From Rhizobacter sp. Root1238 (GTDB lineage Bacteria > Pseudomonadota > Gammaproteobacteria > Burkholderiales > Burkholderiaceae_C): a DNA stretch of 33,391 nt. Positions 19,112 through 29,018 of the stretch are shown here, in pieces. The notes beneath the pieces are model-generated. The model searched no databases. It had not been told where the DNA came from and was given only the letters and a program-made list of their open reading frames with translations. Location: assembly GCF_001425825.1 (NCBI RefSeq), contig NZ_LMDM01000014.1, positions 106,680 through 140,070 on the forward strand, in the 5' to 3' direction. The position numbers and the translations under genes were made by a program. Numbering within the stretch: the stretch's first letter is position 1; every line of letters begins with the position of its first letter.

Positions 19112-20890
19112 ATGACCTATTCTTCTCGCGCCGAGCCGGCGCTTGTCGGCGGCCTCGCGCTGGTCGCCATTGCCGTGCCGGCGCTGCTGGCGTTCAACGT
19201 CCCCCCCTCGGCGACGTTGCTGAACCAGGCGGCGGCGTTGGCCGGGTGGGGCGTGCTCGCGCTGGTGCTCTCGGCCACCGTCCCGCTGCAGGCCGGTCCA
19301 CGGCGCGATGCCATCCCGTCGCTGGCGGCGGCAGCAGCCCTGCTGATCCTCGCGCTGTCGGCGCTGATCACTGCCGTGGTCTCGGGGGCGCCGTGGCCGC
19401 TGGCGCTGTCCTCGGCCGGCATGATCCTGGCCGGGGTGCTCGCGCTGGCGATCGGCGTGCTCGTCGGCCGGTCGGCCGGGCAGCGCCAGGCGGTCTTCCA
19501 GGCTTTCTGCATCGCCATGGTCGTTGCCGGGCTGCTCAGCCTGGTCGTCGCGGCGATCCAGTCGTTCGCACCCCAATGGGCAGATGGCGACTGGATTGCC
19601 CGACCCGCGACACCCGGGCGAGCCGGCGGCAATCTGCGCCAGCCCAATCACCTGAGCAGCCTGCTGGTGTGGTCACTCGCGGCGCTGGCTTACCTGCACG
19701 AAGCCTGGATCGAGCGTCCACGCGATCCGCGCCTGGCCGCGGCCCGCGTGGCGTCGTTCCTCGCGACGGGCGCCCTGGTTCTCGGGGTCGCGCTGACGGT
19801 GTCGCGCACCGGCATGGTCTGCGTGCTGCTGCTCGCCGCCTGGGGGGTGGTCGATCGCGGCCTGTCGCGCTTCACGCGCATCATGCTGGGACTGACGCCG
19901 CTTCTGTATGTCGTGTCATGGATGCTGGCGACGGCCAGCGCGCAGGCGTTCGCCGGTGACTCGCAGATCCACGGATCGGATCTCTCCAGCTCCCGTTTCG
20001 GCATCTGGGCCAATACGCTCTCGATGATCGCGCAGCATCCCTGGCTCGGCGTGGGCTGGGGCGAGTTCAACTTCGCATGGACCCTCACGCCGTTTCCCGG
20101 CCGGCCGGGCGCCTTCTTCGACCACACCCACAACCTGCCGCTGCAATTGCTCGTCGAGCTCGGCATTCCGTTGGCCACCGTGGTGATGGCGCTGTTGCTG
20201 TGGGCCTTGTGGAAGGCGTTCATCGCAACGCGCCGCACCGCGTCGCCCAGCGTGCTGATGACGCAGCGCAGTGCCTTCGTGATGGTGCTGATGATGGTGG
20301 TGCACAGCATGCTCGAGTACCCGCTGTGGTACGCCTACTTCCTGCTGCCCACGGCCTTCGCCTTCGGCATCTGCCTGGGCGGGGTCCGGCAGCCCGGCGA
20401 AGCTGTGACGCCAGTGCCCACCCGCCGCCTCTCGATGGTCCTGGTGGCAGGCTCGGTGCTGTTGATCCTGGGCACCGTCGCGACGGTGGTCGACTACCTG
20501 CGCGTGGTGGTCATCTTCTCGCCGCCGGACAACGCGACCCCACTGCCCGAACGCATCGCCGACGGCCAGCGCAGCTGGCTGTTTGCCCACCACGCCGACT
20601 ACGCCGCCGGCACCATCGCCGACCACCCCGGCGACGTGCTGGGCAGCTTCAAGCGCTCCACTCACTACCTGCTGGACACCCGGCTGATGATGGCGTGGGC
20701 CAAGGCGCTGGAAGAGAGCGGCGACACCGATCGGGCGCGCTACGTCGCGCAGCGCCTGCGCGAGTTCAAGAACCCGGCCGCAGCCGAATTCTTTGCGCCC
20801 TGCGATGCCCCGAAGGCGTCGTCGACCGCGCCGCTTCCTTTCCAGTGCCTGCAGCCGACCCGCCCGCTGACGTTCGAGGACTTCAGGTAG
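19112..20890 (+). CDS. PglL-type O-oligosaccharyltransferase 2 (Wzy/WaaL superfamily)
   Basis: A 592-residue inner-membrane protein with about eleven to twelve hydrophobic segments and a soluble C-terminal region after residue 440. It is a stronger PglL match than ligase 1: [19 protein letters not shown] near residue 170, [27 protein letters not shown] near 310, [17 protein letters not shown] with the essential-type His, and [15 protein letters not shown]. It would transfer lipid-linked glycans to exported proteins. CAGAAT at 19100-19105 lies directly before the ATG, so a short or absent leader is possible. Its stop overlaps the convergent moaC stop by 8 bases. A ligase beside moaC is, as I recall, the usual Burkholderiales arrangement, so this may be the ancestral copy. 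Confidence 0.88.
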   Translation: MTYSSRAEPALVGGLALVAIAVPALLAFNVPPSATLLNQAAALAGWGVLALVLSATVPLQAGPRRDAIPSLAAAAALLILALSALITAVVSGAPWPLALSSAGMILAGVLALAIGVLVGRSAGQRQAVFQAFCIAMVVAGLLSLVVAAIQSFAPQWADGDWIARPATPGRAGGNLRQPNHLSSLLVWSLAALAYLHEAWIERPRDPRLAAARVASFLATGALVLGVALTVSRTGMVCVLLLAAWGVVDRGLSRFTRIMLGLTPLLYVVSWMLATASAQAFAGDSQIHGSDLSSSRFGIWANTLSMIAQHPWLGVGWGEFNFAWTLTPFPGRPGAFFDHTHNLPLQLLVELGIPLATVVMALLLWALWKAFIATRRTASPSVLMTQRSAFVMVLMMVVHSMLEYPLWYAYFLLPTAFAFGICLGGVRQPGEAVTPVPTRRLSMVLVAGSVLLILGTVATVVDYLRVVVIFSPPDNATPLPERIADGQRSWLFAHHADYAAGTIADHPGDVLGSFKRSTHYLLDTRLMMAWAKALEESGDTDRARYVAQRLREFKNPAAAEFFAPCDAPKASSTAPLPFQCLQPTRPLTFEDFR

Positions 20891-21410
20891 CCGCCACCCA
20901 ATCCCCCGACTTCCCCCCGTGCTTCTCCAGCACCCGGATCTCCCCCATCACCATCCCGCGGTCGACGGCCTTGCACATGTCGTAGACCGTCAGCAGCCCG
21001 ACTTGCACCGCGGTCAGCGCCTCCATCTCGACGCCGGTGCGCCCGAGCGTCTCGACCTGCGCGGTGCAGCGCACCAGGTTCTGCGCGGCGTCGACCTCGA
21101 AATCGACCGCGACCTTCGTGATCGGCAGCGGATGGCACAGCGGGATCAGCTCGGCGGTGCGCTTGCTGGCCTGGATCGCCGCGATGCGCGCGATGCCGAT
21201 CACGTCGCCCTTCTTCGCCGTGCCGCCCTGGATCAGCGCCAGCGTGGCCGGCAGCATGCGGATCACGCCGGCGGCGCGGGCGACGCGGTGCGTCTCGGCC
21301 TTGGCCGAGACGTCGACCATGTGCGCCTGCCCCTGCGCATCGAAGTGGGTCAGGTGATTCGCCGGCAAGGACTGCACTGGGGGAAGGGGCTTGGACATGG
21401 AAGGAAACAT
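20883..21410 (-). CDS. moaC: Cyclic pyranopterin monophosphate synthase
   Basis: MoaC converts the MoaA product (3',8-cyclo-GTP) into cyclic pyranopterin monophosphate in molybdenum cofactor synthesis. The 175-residue protein shows the family blocks in order: [40 protein letters not shown] (with the conserved Cys-His-Pro), [24 protein letters not shown] with the catalytic Lys, and a closing GGKSGDW. E. coli MoaC is about 161 residues. Either the ATG at 21410 or the in-frame ATG at 21398 (MSKPLPP) may be the start; neither has a good ribosome site. moaA and the other moa genes are not nearby. It diverges from the M48 protease gene. Confidence 0.97.
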   Translation of the reverse strand: MFPSMSKPLPPVQSLPANHLTHFDAQGQAHMVDVSAKAETHRVARAAGVIRMLPATLALIQGGTAKKGDVIGIARIAAIQASKRTAELIPLCHPLPITKVAVDFEVDAAQNLVRCTAQVETLGRTGVEMEALTAVQVGLLTVYDMCKAVDRGMVMGEIRVLEKHGGKSGDWVAAT

Positions 21411-21471
21411 CCGGGCAACGTGGCGCTGGCATCATAGCGACCGGTCCCGTTCCAGCTTCGCGCCCCACCGG

Positions 21472-23103
21472 ATGACACGCTCGCTCCAACCCACCCGTCC
21501 GACCCTGGCCGCCCGCCTCACCGCGTCGCTCTGCGCACTGGCCTTGCTCGGCAGCAGTGGCTGGGCGCAGGCGCAAGCCCAGGGCGCCGCCTCCGCGCCC
21601 GAGCCCGCACCGGCCACGCAGAACTCGCTGCCCGCCCTCGGCGATTCGGTGTCCGACGACCTGAGCGTCGGCACCGAGCGCCGCATCGGCGACCAGATCA
21701 TGCGGGCGATCCGGCAGGATCCCGACTACCTCGACGATCCGGTGCTGCTCGAATACCTGCAGTCGCTGTGGCAGCCGCTGGTCGCGGCCTCGCGTGCCCA
21801 GGGCAACATCGGCGGCGAGATCGACCAGCGCTTCGCGTGGGAGCCCTTCCTGGTGCGCGACAAGACCGTCAACGCGTTCGCGCTGCCCGGCGGCTACGTC
21901 GGCGTGCACCTGGGCCTGATCGCGATGACGGCCACCCGCGACGAGCTCGCGTCGGTGCTGGCGCACGAGATGTCGCACGTCACGCAGCGCCACATCGCCC
22001 GCGGCATGGTCAACAGCCGGCGCCAGTCGCTGATCGGGCTGGCCGGCATGATCCTCGGCGTGATCGCCGCGACGCGCAGCACGCGCGTCGACGGCGCCAA
22101 CGCGATCTTCACCGGCGCCCAGGCGGCGTCGGTGCAGGGCCAGCTGAACTTCTCGCGTGACATGGAACGCGAGGCCGACCGCGTCGGCTTCAACGTGCTC
22201 ACCGGCGCCGGCTTCGCGCCCGGCGGCATGGCCGCGATGTTCGAGAAGCTCGACCAGGCCTCGCACCTGAACGACAGCGGCGGCTTTCCCTACCTGCGCA
22301 CCCACCCGATCACCACCGAGCGCATCGGCGACGCCCGCCAGCGCCTGGGCACCGCCGCGCCGGTGCCGCCGGTCAGCGTGCTGGCCCACGTCGCGGCGCA
22401 GGCCCGCGCCCGCGTGATGATGGACACCCGCACCGACGCGCTGCGGCGCTGGCAGTCGCAGGACCAGGTCGCCACCACCGCCAGCGTCGGCGAACGGTTG
22501 AACGCCGCCTATGCCAGCGCGCTGGCGTCGACGCTGCTGCACGACTGGGCGCGTGCCGATGCCGCACTGCAGGTGGCGCTCGGCGTGGTGCGCGGCAGCC
22601 CGCGCAGCGACGCCACCGCCGAGCGCGAGGTCGTGATGCTGCAGGCGCAGTCGCTGGCCGAACGCGGCGACGGCCCGCGCGCCGGCCAGGTGCTGAAGCC
22701 CTACCTCGACGCCGGCGCGACACCGTCGCGCGCGGTGCTGCTGCTGCAGGCGCAGGTGGCGCTGGCCTCGCCCAAGGCCGACCCGGCCGTCAAGCGCAGC
22801 GCCGACGACCTGCAGACCTGGACCACGCTGCACCCGACCGATGCGCTCGCGTGGCAGCAGCTCAGCCGCACCTGGGAGCAGCTCGGCCTGCAGCTGCGCT
22901 CGCTGCGCGCCGATGCCGAAGCGCACTACGCCGTCGGCGACCTGACCGGCGCGGTCGACCGGCTGCGCGCCGGCCAGCGGCTGGCCCGCTCGCCGGGTGG
23001 CAAGGTCGATTTCATCGACGCGTCGATCATCGATGCACGGCTGCGCGACCTCGAAGGCCAGCGTCGCCGGCAGATGGAAGAGGAGCGCCGGCAGGAAGGC
23101 TGA
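21472..23103 (+). CDS. BepA-like M48 family metalloprotease with TPR-type C-terminus
   Basis: A 543-residue exported protease. The N-terminal 33 residues form a Sec signal peptide (Arg-rich start, hydrophobic core, AQAQA cut region). The zinc site HEMSH is at residues 165-169 with the third ligand Glu234 in MEREADRVG. The C-terminal half (about 320-540) is helical and Ala/Leu-rich with TPR-like repeats, as in E. coli BepA, which degrades stalled outer-membrane proteins and assists LptD assembly in the periplasm. The start at 21472 is chosen because it opens the signal peptide; the reading frame continues upstream into moaC's 5' region without a better start. An alpha-2-macroglobulin gene follows 59 bases later, which suggests an envelope-maintenance group. 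Confidence 0.93.
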   Translation: MTRSLQPTRPTLAARLTASLCALALLGSSGWAQAQAQGAASAPEPAPATQNSLPALGDSVSDDLSVGTERRIGDQIMRAIRQDPDYLDDPVLLEYLQSLWQPLVAASRAQGNIGGEIDQRFAWEPFLVRDKTVNAFALPGGYVGVHLGLIAMTATRDELASVLAHEMSHVTQRHIARGMVNSRRQSLIGLAGMILGVIAATRSTRVDGANAIFTGAQAASVQGQLNFSRDMEREADRVGFNVLTGAGFAPGGMAAMFEKLDQASHLNDSGGFPYLRTHPITTERIGDARQRLGTAAPVPPVSVLAHVAAQARARVMMDTRTDALRRWQSQDQVATTASVGERLNAAYASALASTLLHDWARADAALQVALGVVRGSPRSDATAEREVVMLQAQSLAERGDGPRAGQVLKPYLDAGATPSRAVLLLQAQVALASPKADPAVKRSADDLQTWTTLHPTDALAWQQLSRTWEQLGLQLRSLRADAEAHYAVGDLTGAVDRLRAGQRLARSPGGKVDFIDASIIDARLRDLEGQRRRQMEEERRQEG

Positions 23104-23162
23104 AGCCCCGCCGAATCCGGCCTGGCGTGGCTTATCCTCCCGGCACTTCAGGAGGAGACGGC

Positions 23163-26100
23163 ATGCCACGATTCATCGCCCGGGCCATCGGCGCCGCCAC
23201 GTTCGCGCTGCTCGCGGCATCGGCGATGCCGGCCACGGCCGCCACCATCACGTCGGTCAGCCCGCAGGGCGAGGTCGCGCAGGTCCGCCAGCTCACGGTG
23301 AAGTTCTCCGAGGCGGTGGTGCCGTTCGGCGACCTGCGGCTGCCCGACCCGCTGGTGGTGGCCTGCGAAGGCCCGGCGCGTGCCGGGTCGGGTCGCTGGG
23401 CCAACGACCGCGTCTGGCTGTACGACTTTCGCGAAGCGCTGCCGCCCGGCACGCGCTGCACCCTGAAGGCGAAGCCCGACTGGAAGCCGCTGAACGGTGC
23501 GCTGACCGGCGGCACCGACTACAGCGTCAGCACCGGCGGCCCGGCCGTCGAATCGACACTGCCGTACGCCGGCAATTCCATCGAGGAAGACCAGCACTTC
23601 GTGCTGCGGCTGACCGGCCCGGCGGTCGAGGCCACGGTCGCGGCGCATGCGGCCTGCGAGGTCGAAGGCATCGGCGAACGCATGCCGGTGCGCGTGGTCG
23701 GCGGTGCGGTCCGCGACGAGGTGATCAAGGCCCGCCAGCTCGACAAGCAGGCCGAGCGCATCGTCGTGCTGACCTGCCAGCGCCCGCTGCCGCCCGACAG
23801 CGTGCTGCGCCTGGTGTGGGGCGCCGGCATCGCGGCCCAGGCCAATCCGAAGATCGTCACGCGCACCGAGCAGCGCTTCAACTTCCGGGTGCGCCCGGCG
23901 TTCACGGCCGAATTCAGCTGCGAGCGCGAACGCGCCGACGCGCCGTGCCTGCCGATCCGGCCGATGACGCTGCGCTTCTCGTCGCCGCTGTCGCGCGAAC
24001 TGGCCGCCGCGATCCGCCTGCAGCCGGCCTCGGGCAAGGCGATCGCGCCGGCGTTCGATGCCGACGACAAGTCGACCGAGGTCGACAACCTGCGCTTCCC
24101 GACGCCCCTGCCCGAGCGCAGCACGTTCACGATCGAGCTGCCGCGCAACCTGAAGGACGGCTCGGGCCGTACCCTGGCAAATGCCGCGAACTTCCCGCTG
24201 AAGGTCGCGACCGGCGACGCCCCGCCGATCGCGAAGTTCGCGGCCGCGCCGTTCGGCGTCGTCGAGCTGAATGCCGACGCGATGCTGCCGGTCACGCTGC
24301 GCCACGTGCAGGGCGACCTGCGGCCGGCCGCCGGCGGCGGCGCGGTGCGCATCAAGACGCTGCGCACCGATGCCGACATCCTGCAGTGGTATGCCCGCGT
24401 CGCGCGCTACCACGAGAGCCGCCTGACCGCGAAGGAGGCCGGGCTGCCGGCCGCACAGCACTACGAGGTCGAGCGCGTCGTCGACGGCAAGGGCCGCAGC
24501 AAGGAGGTGCGGCGCGAGCGCGTCGTCGAGACCCGCGAGCTGTCGCTGCTGAACGGCGCGGCCGATGCGAAGCGCATGGACCTGCCGCAGCTCAATGGCG
24601 GCGACCCGCGGCCGTTCGAGGTGGTCGGCATCCCGATCGCCGACCCCGGCTACCACGTGGTCGAGATCGAATCGCGCCGCCTCGGCGAAGCGCTGCTCGA
24701 CAAGAAGGCGCCGATGTACGTGCGCGCCGGCGTGCTGGTCACCAACCTCGGCGTGCACTTCAAGCTCGGCCGCGAGAACAGCGTGGTCTGGGTCACCACG
24801 CTCGACCGCGGCCAGCCGGTCGTCGACGCCGACATCGCCGTCAACGACTGCCGCGGACACCGGCTGTGGGCCGGCCGCACCGATGCAAGCGGCCTCGCGC
24901 GCATCGAGCAGCCGCTCGAGCGGGCCGACGAATGCCCGGCCGACACCGGCTTCTTCGTCACCGCCCGCAAGCCGACGCCGAAGGGCCTGACCGACACCGC
25001 CTTCGTCTTCAGCAGCTGGCAGAAGGGCATCGAGACCTGGCGCTTCAGCTTCCCGACCAGCAACGACACGCAGCCCGACGTGCAGGCGCACACGGTGTTC
25101 GACCGCACGTTGCTGCGCGCCGGCGAGACGGTGTCGATGAAGCACTTCCTGCGCCGCGAGACCCGCAGCGGGCTTGCTGCGCTGCCGGCCGAGCGGCTGC
25201 CGACGCGGCTGAAGATCGTGCACCAGGGCAGCGGGCAGGAGATCGCGCTGCCGCTGAGCTGGAACGGCACGCGCAGCGCGGTGTCGAGCTGGAACATCCC
25301 GCCGGCCGCCAAGCTCGGCGTCTACGACGTCACGCTGGAGCGCGAGGGCGGCGGCGACGACCGGCAGCGCAGCAGCTGGTCGGCTGGCAGCTTCCGCGTC
25401 GAGGAGTTCCGGCTGCCGCTGGTCGATGCGCGCGTCAGCGGGCCGAAGGAGGTACCGATCGCACCGAAGGAGCTGCCGATCGGCGTGCAGCTGAACTACT
25501 TCGCCGGCGGCGGGATGGCGCAGGCACCGGCGCGCCTGACTGCGTTGCTGCGCGGCCGCGCGAGCGGCCTGGCGGGTTACGACGAATTCAGCTTCGAGCC
25601 GCCGCGCGACCCGAAGCAGGCTGCGCGCAGCGACGACGGCGACGAAGGCGCACCCGAGGCGAGCGGCAAGGTGGTGGCCGACAAGCTGCCGGTGACGACC
25701 GACCGCGACGGCGCGGCCAGCGTCACCGTGAAGGACCTGCCGCCGATCAAGCGACCGAGCGAGCTCGTCACCGAGCTCACCTTCAACGACCCGAACGGCG
25801 AGGTGCAGACCGCGTCCACCACCGTCTCGCTGTGGCCGAGCGCGGTGGTGCTGGGCGTGAAGACCGGCTCGTGGGCGAGCGCGCGTGGCAAGGTCAAGCT
25901 GCAGGTGCTGGCGCTCGACACCGCCGGCCAGCCGGTCAAGGGCCAGGCCGTCGAGGTGCGGGGCCGGCTGTCGCAGGTCATCAGCACGCGCAAGCGCATG
26001 GTCGGCGGCTTCTACGCCTACGACAACCGCACCGAGGTCAAGGAGCTCGGCACGGTGTGCAGCGGCAACACCGACGACCGCGGCCTGCTGCTGTGCGATG

Positions 26101-29018
26101 CGGCGCTCGAGAACGCCGGCCAGGTCGAGCTGATCGCGAAGGCGAGCGACAAGGCCGGCAACGTCGCCGAATCGGCGTCCAGCGTGTGGGTCACGAAGCA
26201 GGGCGAGCTGTGGTTCGCGCAGGACAACGACGACCGCATCGACGTGCTGCCCGAGAAGAAGAGCTACGAGCCCGGCGAGACCGCGCGGCTGCAGGTGCGC
26301 ATGCCGTTCCGCGAGGCGACCGCGCTGGTCAGCGTCGAGCGCGAGGGCATCATCGCGACCCGCGTCGTCACGCTGCGCGGCGACGACCCGACGGTCGAGC
26401 TGAAGATCGAGCCGTCGTGGGGACCGAACGTGTATGTCGACGTGCTGGTGCTGCGCGGGCGCATCCGCGAGGTGCCGTGGTATTCGTTCTTCAGCTGGGG
26501 CTGGAAGGAGCCGCTGAACTGGGCGCGCTCGTTCTGGTACGAGGGCCGCGAGTACCAGGCGCCGACCGCGATGGTCGACCTGTCGAAGCCGGCCTTCAAG
26601 CTCGGCATCGCCGCGCTGAAGGTGGGACTGCAGGCGCACCGGCTGCAGGTCAGCGTGACGGCCGACAAGCCGCAGTACGCGGTGCGCCAGACCGCGAAGG
26701 CGCGCATCAAGGTGCTGCATGACGGCAAGCCGCTCGCGAACACCGAGGTGGCGTTCGCCGCGGTCGACGAAGGCCTGCTGGCGCTGCGCCCGAACGATTC
26801 GTGGGACCTGCTCGGCGCGATGCTGAAGCCGCGCGCGCTCGGCGTCGAGACCAGCACCGGGCAGAGCGAGATCATCGGCCGGCGCCACTACGGCCGCAAG
26901 GCGGTGGCCGCCGGCGGCGGCGGCGGCAAGAACGCGACGCGCGAGCTGTTCGACACGCTGCTGCTGTGGAAGGCGCAGGTGGCGCTGGACGCCAACGGCG
27001 AGGCGGTGGTCGACGTGCCGCTGAACGATTCGCTGACCAGCTTCCGGCTCGTGGCGGTGGCCGATGCCGGGCTGCAGCAGTTCGGCAGCGGCAGCACCAG
27101 CATCCGCGTCACGCAGGACCTGCAGGTGCTGTCCGGCCTGCCGCCGCTGGTGCGCGACGGCGACCGCTTCAGCGCGATGCTGACGCTGCGCAACACCACC
27201 ACGCACGAGATGAAGGTGCGGGCGACGCTCGCAGGCAGCGCGAACAGCGGCGGCGAGCAGGGCCGCGACATCGTGCGCACGCCGATCGAGCTGCCGCCGC
27301 AGGACGTGGTGCTGCCGGCCGGTGGCGCGAAGGAGCTGGCGTGGCCGGTCGACGTGCCGGCCGAGGTGTTCAGCATCGGGTGGGAGGCGGGTGCCGAAGA
27401 ACTCGCCGGTGACAAGGCCAAGGACAAGCTGAAGGTGACGCAGCTGGTCAGTGCCGCGGTGCCGGTGCGCGTGCTGCAGGCGACGCTGTCGCAGCTCGAC
27501 GGCCCGTTCTCGCTGCCGGTGGCGGCGCCGGCCGATGCGCTGCCCGACACGGGCGTCAAGCGCGGCGGCCTGAAAGTCGGCGTGCAGCCGAAGCTGACCG
27601 GTGCGCTGCCCGGCATCCGCCGCTACTTCGAGACCTACCCGTTCATCTGCCTGGAGCAGAAGACCTCGAAGTCGGTCGGCCTGAAGGACGCGAAGCTGTG
27701 GGCCGGCGTCGCGAACGCGCTGCCGACCTACCTCGACAGCGACGGGCTCGCGAGCTACTTTCCGCCGCGCGCCGAAGACGGCCCGCGCGGCAGCGACCGG
27801 CTCACCGCCTACGTGCTGGCCGCGACGCACGAGGCCGGCTTCGAATTGCCGCCCGCCGCGCGCGACAGCATGCTGGACGGGCTGACCGCGTTCGTCGAAG
27901 GCCGCATCGAGCGCAAGTTCTGGTCGCCGCGCGCCGACCTGGACGTGCGCAAGCTGGCCGCGATCGAGGCGCTGTCGCGTTACGGCCGGGCGCAGCCGAA
28001 GATGCTCGGCTCGGTCAACATCACACCGAACCAGTGGCCGACCGCCGCGGTGATCGACTGGCTCAACATCCTGCGCCGCGTGCAGGGCGTGCCCGAGCAG
28101 GCCAAGCGGCTGGAGGAAGTGCAGCAGATCCTGCGCGGCCGGCTGACCTATGCCGGCGCCACGCTGCGCTTCAGCAACGAGGGCGACGACTTCTGGTGGT
28201 GGCTGATGGACAGCGCCGACGCGAACGCGGCGCGGCTGATCCTCGCGGTGCTCGACGACCCGGCCTGGCGAGACGACCTGCCGCGCATGGTGGTCGGCAG
28301 CCTGGGTCGCCAGCGCGGCGGCGCCTGGCTGACGACGACGGCCAACCTGTGGGGCTCGCTCGCGCTCGACAAGTTCTCGGCGAAGTTCGAATCCGCCAAG
28401 GTCGCCGGCCGCACGGTCGCGAGCACCGGCGGCGCGCCGGCCGCGATCGACTGGGGCAAGTCGGCCGACGGCGGCGTCGTGACGCTGCCGTGGCCCGACA
28501 AGGCCGGCACGCTGGGCGTGACCCAAGAGGGCAGCGGCAAGCCGTGGCTGACGGTGCAGGGCCTCGCGGCGATCCCGCTGAAGGAGCCGATCCGCGCCGG
28601 CTACAGCCTCGCGCGCACCGTCACTGCGGTCGAGCAGAAGGACAAGTCGAAGTGGTCGCGCGGCGACGTGCTGCGGGTGCGGGTCGAGGTCGATGCGCAG
28701 TCGGACATGACCTGGGTGGTGGTCAGCGACCCGGTGCCGGGCGGTGCGACGCTGCTCGGCTCGGGGCTTGGCCGCGACAGCGCGATCGCGACGCAAGGCG
28801 AGAAGCGCCAGGGAAGCTGGCCGGTGTACGAGGAGCGCAGCTTCGAGGCCTTCCGCAGCTATTACGACTACCTGCCGCGTGGCAAGCACGTGATCGAGTA
28901 CACCGTGCGGCTGAACAACCACGGCCGCTTCGCGCTGCCGCCGACGCGTGTCGAGGCGATGTACGCGCCGGAGAGCTTCGGCGAGTTGCCGAACGCGGCG
29001 ATCGAGGTGGCGCCGTGA
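23163..29018 (+). CDS. Large bacterial alpha-2-macroglobulin family protein
   Basis: A 1951-residue periplasmic protein. A Sec signal peptide (cut near ATA, residue 26) precedes MG-type beta domains. The mid and late parts match the bacterial alpha-2-macroglobulin layout: WAQDN-like and VSVEREGI segments, LTSFRLVAVAD, TQDLQVLSGLPPLVRDGD, and the thioester motif CLEQ at residues 1496-1499 in YPFICLEQKTS, followed by the helical thioester domain. These proteins trap proteases and are thought to protect the cell envelope. E. coli YfhM (about 1650 residues) is a lipoprotein, but no lipobox Cys is visible here, so this one may be soluble or differently anchored. AGGAGGAG precedes the ATG by about 5 bases. 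Its stop overlaps the pbpC start, which is the common A2M-PBP1C pair. An equally long antisense frame here is an artefact of GC content. Confidence 0.93.
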   Translation: MPRFIARAIGAATFALLAASAMPATAATITSVSPQGEVAQVRQLTVKFSEAVVPFGDLRLPDPLVVACEGPARAGSGRWANDRVWLYDFREALPPGTRCTLKAKPDWKPLNGALTGGTDYSVSTGGPAVESTLPYAGNSIEEDQHFVLRLTGPAVEATVAAHAACEVEGIGERMPVRVVGGAVRDEVIKARQLDKQAERIVVLTCQRPLPPDSVLRLVWGAGIAAQANPKIVTRTEQRFNFRVRPAFTAEFSCERERADAPCLPIRPMTLRFSSPLSRELAAAIRLQPASGKAIAPAFDADDKSTEVDNLRFPTPLPERSTFTIELPRNLKDGSGRTLANAANFPLKVATGDAPPIAKFAAAPFGVVELNADAMLPVTLRHVQGDLRPAAGGGAVRIKTLRTDADILQWYARVARYHESRLTAKEAGLPAAQHYEVERVVDGKGRSKEVRRERVVETRELSLLNGAADAKRMDLPQLNGGDPRPFEVVGIPIADPGYHVVEIESRRLGEALLDKKAPMYVRAGVLVTNLGVHFKLGRENSVVWVTTLDRGQPVVDADIAVNDCRGHRLWAGRTDASGLARIEQPLERADECPADTGFFVTARKPTPKGLTDTAFVFSSWQKGIETWRFSFPTSNDTQPDVQAHTVFDRTLLRAGETVSMKHFLRRETRSGLAALPAERLPTRLKIVHQGSGQEIALPLSWNGTRSAVSSWNIPPAAKLGVYDVTLEREGGGDDRQRSSWSAGSFRVEEFRLPLVDARVSGPKEVPIAPKELPIGVQLNYFAGGGMAQAPARLTALLRGRASGLAGYDEFSFEPPRDPKQAARSDDGDEGAPEASGKVVADKLPVTTDRDGAASVTVKDLPPIKRPSELVTELTFNDPNGEVQTASTTVSLWPSAVVLGVKTGSWASARGKVKLQVLALDTAGQPVKGQAVEVRGRLSQVISTRKRMVGGFYAYDNRTEVKELGTVCSGNTDDRGLLLCDAALENAGQVELIAKASDKAGNVAESASSVWVTKQGELWFAQDNDDRIDVLPEKKSYEPGETARLQVRMPFREATALVSVEREGIIATRVVTLRGDDPTVELKIEPSWGPNVYVDVLVLRGRIREVPWYSFFSWGWKEPLNWARSFWYEGREYQAPTAMVDLSKPAFKLGIAALKVGLQAHRLQVSVTADKPQYAVRQTAKARIKVLHDGKPLANTEVAFAAVDEGLLALRPNDSWDLLGAMLKPRALGVETSTGQSEIIGRRHYGRKAVAAGGGGGKNATRELFDTLLLWKAQVALDANGEAVVDVPLNDSLTSFRLVAVADAGLQQFGSGSTSIRVTQDLQVLSGLPPLVRDGDRFSAMLTLRNTTTHEMKVRATLAGSANSGGEQGRDIVRTPIELPPQDVVLPAGGAKELAWPVDVPAEVFSIGWEAGAEELAGDKAKDKLKVTQLVSAAVPVRVLQATLSQLDGPFSLPVAAPADALPDTGVKRGGLKVGVQPKLTGALPGIRRYFETYPFICLEQKTSKSVGLKDAKLWAGVANALPTYLDSDGLASYFPPRAEDGPRGSDRLTAYVLAATHEAGFELPPAARDSMLDGLTAFVEGRIERKFWSPRADLDVRKLAAIEALSRYGRAQPKMLGSVNITPNQWPTAAVIDWLNILRRVQGVPEQAKRLEEVQQILRGRLTYAGATLRFSNEGDDFWWWLMDSADANAARLILAVLDDPAWRDDLPRMVVGSLGRQRGGAWLTTTANLWGSLALDKFSAKFESAKVAGRTVASTGGAPAAIDWGKSADGGVVTLPWPDKAGTLGVTQEGSGKPWLTVQGLAAIPLKEPIRAGYSLARTVTAVEQKDKSKWSRGDVLRVRVEVDAQSDMTWVVVSDPVPGGATLLGSGLGRDSAIATQGEKRQGSWPVYEERSFEAFRSYYDYLPRGKHVIEYTVRLNNHGRFALPPTRVEAMYAPESFGELPNAAIEVAP

